Positions 1-6,158 of a DNA stretch of 8,470 bases are shown piece by piece; the stretch's first letter is position 1, and each line of letters starts with the position of its first letter. The position numbers were made by a program, and so were the translations under genes. This DNA is from Eubacterium sp. (GTDB taxonomy: Bacteria > Bacillota > Clostridia > Lachnospirales > Lachnospiraceae): assembly GCA_017445525.1 (NCBI GenBank), contig JAFSTZ010000047.1, forward strand, positions 1-8,470, in the 5' to 3' direction. Under the pieces are notes generated by a model, which saw nothing but the letters and a program-made list of their open reading frames with translations, did no database searches and was not told the DNA's origin.

Positions 1-2338
1 CTTTCACAAGCTCCACTATACTATCCCAGTCAAGTTGCATCAGATGCTCATTTATTTCCTTGAACACAACCTCATCAGCTGACTTCAGTTTGTACTCTTT
101 TACCTGATCGAGTATAGATTCAACCATACCGAAATCCATCATCTGAGAGCTTTCATAAATACACTGATAGCACTCTCTGAGCTGTCTGTCATCGATCGAT
201 ATCAGATCGTCCGATATCTCATCAAATAATACAAGTCTGCCCTGCAAAAAATCCAACAATCCTATAAGCGCATCATTGTTATTCTCTATAAATGTTATGT
301 CTCCGGCATCACCCGCCGCCTCCAGCTGTTCGGATAATGCACTTATCTTACCGGCACCTATGATCCTTGAAGAGCTCTTCATAGCATGAACTCTTATGGT
401 ATATCCTTTGAGATCCTTCTGGAAAAAATAACCGATGATCTCTCTCTTTTTCTGATCGAGCGTTTCATAAAAGGTTTTCAATATACGCAAAAAGCTTTCT
501 TCGCCACCGCAGTTTTTTATACCGCTCTCCACATCCAATCCGGGTATATCGTAAATCCACCTTGGTATGATGTCTTTTTCAGTACTCTCACCGGGTACGA
601 TCTCAGGATTATCATCAGCCGGAGTGCGCTGCTTCGACTCGGGTATGTACCTCATCAACATCCTCTCGAGTGTCTCACCGTCAACCGGTTTCGAAAGATA
701 ATCATCAAAACCCTTCTCCAGATACTTCTCCCTGGCACCGCTTATGGCGTTGGCAGTCAAAGCTATATATACTGTAGGATCATCATCTCCGGCCAGTCGT
801 TTCAACCTCTCCAGTGTCTCTATGCCATCCATCCCCGGCATCATATGATCTATAAATATAACGTCATATTTATAATCATTATTATTGACCGAAGCGATAG
901 CCTCCACTCCGGATAATACGGTATCTATCTGAACTCCGGTATTCTTTAGTAACCCTCTTATCACAAGAAGATTGGTATCAGTATCATCAACGACAAGCAG
1001 ATGTACGTCCGGAGCACTAAACAACGCTTTATACTTCTTCTTTTTATCAGCATCAGATTGAGAAAACTTATCTATCATCCTGCCGATGGGATCACTGCTC
1101 AGGATCTTCTGAACCACATCAAAAGAAAAAGTTGAACCTTTTCCGTATACACTGTCCACAGAAAGACTGGTTCCCATCAACTCAAGAATATCCTTGGTTA
1201 TACTCATCCCAAGTCCCGAGCCACCGGCACTTCCGGTACGTATCTCATCCATACTTGTAAACGGTGAGAATACTCTTTCCATATCCTCCTGCTTCATACC
1301 TATACCGGTATCAGCTACATGTATTTCCAGAGAAATATGATCTTCATCCACAGTATGATAACCGACACCGAGTTTGACTGTCCCCTGCTTGGTATACTTT
1401 ACCGAGTTATCAAGGAGATTGGATATACACTGCTTTATCCTAACCTCATCTCCGTAAAGCTCATGCGGGATGCCCGGATCTATATCCACCTCAAAAGTAA
1501 GCCCTTTTTCTTCAGCTTTCCCCTGGATCATATTTATCAGGTCATTTATCATTGACCCCAACTCGTATCTGGAGGGATACAGCTCCAGCTTACCTTTTTC
1601 AACCTTGGTAAAATCAAGTATCTCATCTACTAATGAAAGAAGTGTCTTTCCGGCTCGACTGATATTCTCTGCATATCCCTGTACATCCTTGTTCACAGCC
1701 TCCCGGATGATCATCTCGTTCATGCCGAGCATGGTATTTATAGGAGTCCTGATCTCATGAGACATGTTTGCCAGAAAAGCACTCTTGGCTTTATTTGCCG
1801 CTTCAGCCCTCTCTCTGGCCTCTGCTATCTCTGTCATGTTTACAAAAACTATATTAAGTCCCATGATCTTTCCGTCATCAGCAACCATAGCATTTATACC
1901 TATTTGCATATGAAAACTGTTGCCGTTAAGACTACCTCCGACAACATACGGATAGATAGTCTCGCCGGCAAGCGCCGCACGGCTTCTGATCATAAAATCA
2001 GCCAAAGCATCACCCGGGAATTCACCTTTGAGCATATCCTCCAAGGTCAATCCCAGACTGATCTCCGTCTCCTTGTGCTTGCTGTATTGAAAGAATATGT
2101 TCGACACCATCTTTACATTCAGATGATCATCTGTCAGTATGATGATGTTCGGAGTTGTTCTGAGTATCTGGTTGTTATAGTAATTCTGTCTATAGTTTTC
2201 CTTCTGGATAAACTCCTGCGCCCTTGCTGTCTGATCATTGGCGAGACGAAGTAACTCATTATCCCTGATTATCTTCCTGTTCTCACGCTTCAGCAGCTTT
2301 ATCTCACGTTTCAAAGCCTCAATATCTTCTGTGGACAT
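1..2338 (-). CDS. Soluble hybrid sensor histidine kinase (PAS-HisKA-HATPase-REC-Hpt), C-terminal end outside the window
   Basis: This is a cytoplasmic hybrid histidine kinase that should autophosphorylate and pass phosphate His-Asp-His inside one chain. The frame is open for 779 codons from the ATG at 2338 to the window edge, so the last residues and the stop are missing. Residues 1-45 are charged and coiled-coil-like. Residues ~48-165 resemble a PAS domain. HisKA follows with the H-box SHEIRTP (His194). The ATPase domain has the N-box Asn311, DTGIGM starting at Asp343 and GSGLG at 373-377. A receiver domain has the acidic pair Asp451/Asp452, phospho-acceptor Asp497 and Lys550. An Hpt domain has HAMKSSS with His651, followed by a C-terminal tail. 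No membrane segment is seen, so the signal must be internal or come from a partner. The start has an AAGGG site 6 bases upstream and lies 11 bases after the FIST gene stop, so the two are probably co-translated. Domain calls are strong; the signal and the output partner are unknown. Confidence 0.93.
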   Translation of the reverse strand, partial: MSTEDIEALKREIKLLKRENRKIIRDNELLRLANDQTARAQEFIQKENYRQNYYNNQILRTTPNIIILTDDHLNVKMVSNIFFQYSKHKETEISLGLTLEDMLKGEFPGDALADFMIRSRAALAGETIYPYVVGGSLNGNSFHMQIGINAMVADDGKIMGLNIVFVNMTEIAEARERAEAANKAKSAFLANMSHEIRTPINTMLGMNEMIIREAVNKDVQGYAENISRAGKTLLSLVDEILDFTKVEKGKLELYPSRYELGSMINDLINMIQGKAEEKGLTFEVDIDPGIPHELYGDEVRIKQCISNLLDNSVKYTKQGTVKLGVGYHTVDEDHISLEIHVADTGIGMKQEDMERVFSPFTSMDEIRTGSAGGSGLGMSITKDILELMGTSLSVDSVYGKGSTFSFDVVQKILSSDPIGRMIDKFSQSDADKKKKYKALFSAPDVHLLVVDDTDTNLLVIRGLLKNTGVQIDTVLSGVEAIASVNNNDYKYDVIFIDHMMPGMDGIETLERLKRLAGDDDPTVYIALTANAISGAREKYLEKGFDDYLSKPVDGETLERMLMRYIPESKQRTPADDNPEIVPGESTEKDIIPRWIYDIPGLDVESGIKNCGGEESFLRILKTFYETLDQKKREIIGYFFQKDLKGYTIRVHAMKSSSRIIGAGKISALSEQLEAAGDAGDITFIENNNDALIGLLDFLQGRLVLFDEISDDLISIDDRQLRECYQCIYESSQMMDFGMVESILDQVKEYKLKSADEVVFKEINEHLMQLDWDSIVELVK

Positions 2339-2349
2339 TCTTTACCCTT

Positions 2350-3540
2350 TCAAACCGCCATCATAGTAAACGTTATATTGTGAAAAGCATTGTATCCCTT
2401 GCCCGTTTTATCACTTCTTACCGGGCACACCTCGCCATAGGAATACATCCCCATAAACGAGATCCCCTCAGGAAGCTTTTTTGTCCAACCATCGGCTTCA
2501 CCCTCAATCTGGTTAGATAATACAAGATATCTTGAGATACAACTGCAACAGAATGTTGTACTGTATTCATGATCGGATTCCTGTGTTTCCTTTATAAGAT
2601 AATTCATCGCTCTATCAAGGGAAGACTTGACATATTCACGATTCATATAACCAATCTCGAGAGTAGCACCTTCCGGCATCTCTCCAAGGAACACTCCGCT
2701 TCCGTCTTCATGATTGATAAATGAGATGCTTCTTGCCATCGTGATCTTCTCACCGTCAACTTCTCTGGTCAGCAGAAACGGAGTCTGCAGATATTCACGC
2801 AAAACATCATGTTTATCAGTGTTAAAACCTTCTCTTTCAAGAACCTCAGTCAAAGTATAATCTCCAAGCTTATATACCACATTATCATCGGATCTTGTTA
2901 TGGTATATGAAGGTGATAACCTGTCATCCAGAGATACCACATGTACATATTTCGGTTCTATATTTCCGGATATCATGGCCATGACAAAAGCTTCCTCTTT
3001 GACTGAGCCGTTAAAGAATATCTTTGATCCGGAATAATCCATATCATCCGAAGCAACTCCTCCGAACATCAATGTACCATTGCTGTATTCATTCATCAGA
3101 TTTACTATCGCCTGTCCGGAAATACTGCCCGGACTTTTTATCGAATCGGAATAACCATATATCAGTTTTACCTCATCGTCAAGTTCAGAGCTTAATCTAT
3201 CATAAAGATCTGTCAGCTCCTGCTTATAGTTTTCCCCGGTCAATCTCCCGGTTATACCTGCAGAAAAGTTGACATCATCACCGGTCATGATCATCACCGA
3301 TATACCACCGTGAAGAAATCCCTCCCCAGATATCATACACATAGTTGTGCATCCGATAAATGAAAAATCCCAATACTTACTCAGTTCCCCGTAAAGCTCC
3401 TCATATTCGACATCCTCCTCTGCAAAAATAACACCCATACTGTTTTTGCACAGGACGAAATCGGAAAATCCCTCACGTATCTCCTCTACTGCATCTTCCA
3501 TATCGTCAATTATATCAGTATGCACTACCTTTGATCTCAT
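2350..3540 (-). CDS. FIST-domain (FIST_N + FIST_C) sensory protein
   Basis: This 396-residue soluble protein has the FIST layout. FIST_N spans about residues 28-215, with FIGCTT at 61-66, HGGISV at 77-82 and FGGVASDD at 159-166. FIST_C spans about 225-390, with a Cys-rich CCSC stretch at 331-334, YSYGE at 366-370 and an FHN motif at 386-388. FIST domains are known as intracellular ligand-sensing modules, and some members (NosP) bind heme and regulate a neighbouring hybrid kinase. The gene sits directly upstream of a hybrid histidine kinase that has no membrane sensor, so I infer that it supplies or modulates that kinase's input. The frame is open up to 3615, but I chose the ATG at 3540. It has a GGAAGGTGG site just upstream, and the longer version would translate through the upstream terminator hairpin. 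Its cysteines (31, 64, 68, 331, 332, 334, 372) are many for a cytoplasmic protein and could bind metal or sense redox state. The ligand cannot be told from sequence. Confidence 0.88.
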   Translation of the reverse strand: MRSKVVHTDIIDDMEDAVEEIREGFSDFVLCKNSMGVIFAEEDVEYEELYGELSKYWDFSFIGCTTMCMISGEGFLHGGISVMIMTGDDVNFSAGITGRLTGENYKQELTDLYDRLSSELDDEVKLIYGYSDSIKSPGSISGQAIVNLMNEYSNGTLMFGGVASDDMDYSGSKIFFNGSVKEEAFVMAMISGNIEPKYVHVVSLDDRLSPSYTITRSDDNVVYKLGDYTLTEVLEREGFNTDKHDVLREYLQTPFLLTREVDGEKITMARSISFINHEDGSGVFLGEMPEGATLEIGYMNREYVKSSLDRAMNYLIKETQESDHEYSTTFCCSCISRYLVLSNQIEGEADGWTKKLPEGISFMGMYSYGEVCPVRSDKTGKGYNAFHNITFTMMAV

Positions 3541-3594
3541 GATCCACCTTCCAAAACAAGTTTTGTCATATAAATATCCGTTACAAAAACAAGT
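3541..3594 (-). promoter_or_regulatory. Leader of the FIST-kinase cassette with a small inverted repeat and SD
   Basis: This stretch lies between the transketolase terminator and the FIST start. Read on the minus strand, it holds an AT-rich segment with possible -10-like boxes (TATTTA, TATATG). Next comes a perfect 6+2+6 inverted repeat, CAAAAC-TT-GTTTTG, at 3552-3565, then the SD GGAAGGTGG at 3543-3551. I could not find a convincing -35/-10 pair. The cassette's own promoter is therefore inferred from the preceding terminator rather than seen. The small repeat abuts the SD and could be an operator or a weak hairpin that hides the ribosome site. Confidence 0.3.
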
Positions 3595-3630
3595 ATAAGG
3601 ATACACTGAAAACACTCAGTGTATCCTTAT
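3584..3630 (-). terminator. Rho-independent terminator of the transaldolase-transketolase operon
   Basis: A perfect 15-bp inverted repeat (arms 3595-3609 and 3616-3630, loop of 6 bases) begins 8 bases after the stop of the transketolase C subunit. On the minus strand the stem is followed by a T-rich tail, ACTTGTTTTTG, with the T-run at 3585-3589. The plus-strand side (TATGATAATTATTT) is a poorer tail, so termination of minus-strand transcription is favoured. It separates the pentose phosphate genes from the FIST-kinase cassette. Confidence 0.82.
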
Positions 3631-3638
3631 TATGATAA

Positions 3639-4577
3639 TTATTTAAAACCCTTTACTTTTTCATAGATGCTGTCTGCATCAAGTCCGTACTTCTTTACAA
3701 GCTCAACAGCCGGTCCGGACTCTCCGAACACATCATTTATACCGATCTTCATAACCCTGGTCGGAAGCTTCTCTGACAGACAGTCGCAAACCGCAGAGCC
3801 AAGTCCTCCGATAACGGAGTGCTCTTCGACTACCACAACCTTGCCTGTCTTCTTTGCAGATGCCATAACAAGCTCCTCATCAAGAGGCTTGATAGTGTGG
3901 ATATTTATAACCTCTGCATCAATGCCATCAGCTGAAAGCTTTTCTGCTGCCTCAAGACAATTGGATACCGGAAGTCCCGATGCGATAATGGTCACATCCT
4001 TTCCTTCCCTGAGCACAACACCCTTGCCAAGCTCAAACTTATAATCAGGTTTGTCATTTATCACAGGCACTGCGAGACGACCGAATCTGAGATAGCACGG
4101 TCCCTTGTGCTCATAAGCTGCAAAAACTGCTGCCTTGGCCTCGATATCATCACTCGGAACTATAACAGTCATACCCGGGATAGTCCTCATAAGAGCGATA
4201 TCCTCGTTACACTGATGTGTTGCTCCGTCCTCTCCAACTGAGATGCCGGCATGTGTCGCTCCGATCTTTACATTTAACTGAGGATATCCTATAGAGTTTC
4301 TGACCTGCTCAAATGCTCTTCCGGCTGCAAACATCGCAAATGTCGAAGCAAACGGAACCTTTCCGGTCGTTGCGATACCTGCCGCGATACCCATCATGTT
4401 ACACTCGGCGATACCACAGTCGATATGCCTGTCCGGAAACTCCTTTTTAAAAGTCCCCGTTTTGGTTGCTGCTGCAAGGTCGGCATCAAGGACCACGAGA
4501 TCATCATGAGCCTTGCCAAGCTCCACTAAAGCATTACCATAGCTGTCTCTGGTAGCTATCTTAACCACATCACTCAT
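3639..4577 (-). CDS. Transketolase, C-terminal subunit (pyrimidine-binding and C-terminal domains)
   Basis: This 312-residue protein is the second half of a split transketolase. The full enzyme moves two-carbon ketol units between sugar phosphates using thiamine diphosphate. Residues 1-165 form the pyrimidine-binding domain. GIAECN at 55-60 contains Glu58, the glutamate expected to activate the thiamine ring. The stretch 76-94, with the AFEQVRNS motif, and GEDGATHQ at 115-122 are typical of the family. Residues ~190-308 form the transketolase C-terminal domain. The ATG shares one base with the TGA of the N subunit (TGATG), and an AGGAGGTGAG site lies just inside the end of that gene. The two subunits should therefore be made in equal amounts. 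The split is normal for Clostridia and archaea and is not a frameshift. 1-Deoxyxylulose-5-phosphate synthase is an alternative reading, but it is a longer single chain. Confidence 0.95.
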   Translation of the reverse strand: MSDVVKIATRDSYGNALVELGKAHDDLVVLDADLAAATKTGTFKKEFPDRHIDCGIAECNMMGIAAGIATTGKVPFASTFAMFAAGRAFEQVRNSIGYPQLNVKIGATHAGISVGEDGATHQCNEDIALMRTIPGMTVIVPSDDIEAKAAVFAAYEHKGPCYLRFGRLAVPVINDKPDYKFELGKGVVLREGKDVTIIASGLPVSNCLEAAEKLSADGIDAEVINIHTIKPLDEELVMASAKKTGKVVVVEEHSVIGGLGSAVCDCLSEKLPTRVMKIGINDVFGESGPAVELVKKYGLDADSIYEKVKGFK

Positions 4578-5404
4578 CAGATCTCACCTCCTGCCTTCTC
4601 AAGCTCTGCCATGGCTTTCTCAAACTCCTCATCGTTCGGAGCCTTGCCGTGCCATCCAACCTGGTTCTCCATAAATGAAACGCCCTTGCCCTTAACGGTC
4701 TTCGCTATGATAGCAACTGGCTTTCCCTTGACAGTCTTTGCTTCATCAAACGCTTTTTTGATCTGATCCATGTCGTTGCCGTCTATGCAGATCACATGGA
4801 AACCAAATGCTTTAAACTTCTCATCGATAGGATAAGGCGAACATACCTGATCCACGGAACCGTCGATCTGAAGATTGTTGTTGTCAACTATGACGGTCAG
4901 GTTGTCAAGCTTTCTGGAAGCTGCAAACATAGAAGCCTCCCAAACCTGTCCCTCCTGGATCTCTCCGTCACCGAGAAGTGTATATACCCGATAACTGTCA
5001 CCCGAAAGCTTCGCTGAAAGAGCCATACCTACTGCGGCCGAGATACCCTGTCCAAGAGAACCCGATGACATATCAACACCGGGGATATGCTTTTTATCAG
5101 GATGTCCCTGAAGATAAGATCCTGTATGTCTCAGTGTCTCTAAATCCTTCACCGGGAAAAATCCTCTGTTCGCCAAAGCTGCATAGTATCCCGGTGCGGT
5201 ATGTCCCTTACTCAGTACAAACCTGTCACGATCAGGCTTATCGGGATTGGCCGGATCGATATTCAATTCTTCAAAAAACAGATAAGTAAAAATATCTGCT
5301 GCCGAGAGGGAACCGCCCGGATGTCCCGACTTCGCTGCATGCGTTCCTACGATGACACCCTTCCTGACCTCTACGGCCTTTTTCTTTAATTCATTTATGT
5401 CCAT
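4577..5404 (-). CDS. Transketolase, N-terminal subunit (thiamine diphosphate-binding domain)
   Basis: This 275-residue protein binds the diphosphate end of thiamine diphosphate and pairs with the C subunit encoded next to it. Visible motifs, numbered from the ATG at 5404, are GHPGGS at 27-32, LSKGH at 64-68, GQG at 118-120, the cofactor/Mg motif GDGE at 145-148 and its partner NNN at 175-177, and the late WHGKAP motif. Length and motif spacing fit split transketolases. Two starts are possible. The ATG at 5413 is only 2 bases from AGGAGG (5416-5421), which is too close. The ATG at 5404 is 11 bases away and gives the usual MDINELKKKA beginning, so I prefer it. The gene lies 28 bases after the transaldolase gene, in the same operon. 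Confidence 0.95.
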   Translation of the reverse strand: MDINELKKKAVEVRKGVIVGTHAAKSGHPGGSLSAADIFTYLFFEELNIDPANPDKPDRDRFVLSKGHTAPGYYAALANRGFFPVKDLETLRHTGSYLQGHPDKKHIPGVDMSSGSLGQGISAAVGMALSAKLSGDSYRVYTLLGDGEIQEGQVWEASMFAASRKLDNLTVIVDNNNLQIDGSVDQVCSPYPIDEKFKAFGFHVICIDGNDMDQIKKAFDEAKTVKGKPVAIIAKTVKGKGVSFMENQVGWHGKAPNDEEFEKAMAELEKAGGEI

Positions 5405-5432
5405 ATGAAACATAACCTCCTATGTGAGTTGA

Positions 5433-6092
5433 TCACTTTCCAAATACCGCGATATAATCCTTCTGGAACTTCTCGATACCGATATCAGTCAACGGATGCT
5501 TAGTCATCTGCTCGATAACACTGTACGGAACTGTTGCGATATCCGCTCCTGCCAAAGCACAGTCGATAACATGGATAGGATTACGTACACTTGCAGCGAT
5601 GATCTCAGTTTTGATCTCCGGATAGTTTGCAAAAATAGTAGAGATCTGCTCGATCAGATCGATACCCGGGTTGGAGATATCATCCATACGTCCCAAAAAC
5701 GGTGATACATATGCTGCTCCTGCTCTTGCAGCCAGAAGTGCCTGGTTTGCAGAGAAGATCAATGTAACATTGCACTTGATACCCTCAGATGCAAGTACCT
5801 TTGTAGCCTTGAGTCCCTCAATGGTCATCGGGATCTTGACTACCATATTCGGATGAAGCTTGGCGATCTCTCTTCCCTCTGCTATCATACCTTCCGCATC
5901 TGTAGTAGTTGCCTTAACCTCACCGCTGATCGGTCCGTCAACGATATCTGCTATCTCCTTTAATACTTCTTCCTGTGATCTGCCTCCTTCCTTAGCGATA
6001 AGGGACGGATTGGTAGTAACACCACATATAACTCCCATCTCTTCAGCCTTCTTGATGTCCTCGATTTTCGCTGTGTCTACAAAAAACTTCAT
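5433..6092 (-). CDS. tal: Transaldolase of the short (FSA/MipB-like) family
   Basis: This 219-residue class I aldolase-type TIM barrel should transfer a dihydroxyacetone unit from fructose-6-phosphate or sedoheptulose-7-phosphate to an aldose phosphate. TTNPS at 26-30 and the Schiff-base lysine Lys86 in VVKIPMT are clear. NVTLIFS at 108-114 and YVSPFLGR at 128-135 follow. Compared by eye with E. coli fructose-6-phosphate aldolase, the position of Gln59 is Glu58 here, and the position of Tyr131 is Phe132. Glu and Phe are the residues of true transaldolases, so I infer transaldolase rather than FSA activity. It is first in an operon with both transketolase subunits, which supports that reading. 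The start is secure: AGGAGG (6100-6105) lies 7 bases before the ATG. The short length is normal for this subfamily. Confidence 0.93.
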   Translation of the reverse strand: MKFFVDTAKIEDIKKAEEMGVICGVTTNPSLIAKEGGRSQEEVLKEIADIVDGPISGEVKATTTDAEGMIAEGREIAKLHPNMVVKIPMTIEGLKATKVLASEGIKCNVTLIFSANQALLAARAGAAYVSPFLGRMDDISNPGIDLIEQISTIFANYPEIKTEIIAASVRNPIHVIDCALAGADIATVPYSVIEQMTKHPLTDIGIEKFQKDYIAVFGK

Positions 6093-6124
6093 TTTACAAC
6101 CTCCTATGGTTTGTGATATTTTAT

Positions 6125-6158
6125 GGGTATAATACCCGAGTTACCATCTGTCAGTAAA
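6125..6158 (-). promoter_or_regulatory. Possible promoter with overlapping palindrome for the tal-transketolase operon
   Basis: In the 58-base gap before tal, the minus strand has TTTACT (6153-6158), an 18-base spacer and TATTAT (6129-6134), a plausible sigma-A promoter. The -10 box lies inside a perfect inverted repeat GGGTAT-T-ATACCC (6125-6137), which could be an operator. The -35 overlaps the stop of the upstream gene. No terminator-like hairpin with a T-run is seen in this gap, so read-through from the upstream genes is also possible. The box matches are moderate and the call is tentative. Confidence 0.35.

Noticed and set aside
386..916. Plus-strand open frame of 176 codons
   Set aside because: It lies opposite the kinase REC/Hpt coding region, whose minus-strand translation has clear motifs. 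Its own product has no recognisable family.
3541..3615. 25-residue N-terminal extension of the FIST protein
   Set aside because: It would start inside the upstream terminator hairpin, has no SD, and gives a Cys/Tyr-rich sequence unlike the FIST family. The ATG at 3540 has a good SD.
3639..5404. Transketolase broken into two genes by a frameshift
   Set aside because: Each half has its own SD and a clean domain boundary. Two-subunit transketolases are normal in Clostridia.
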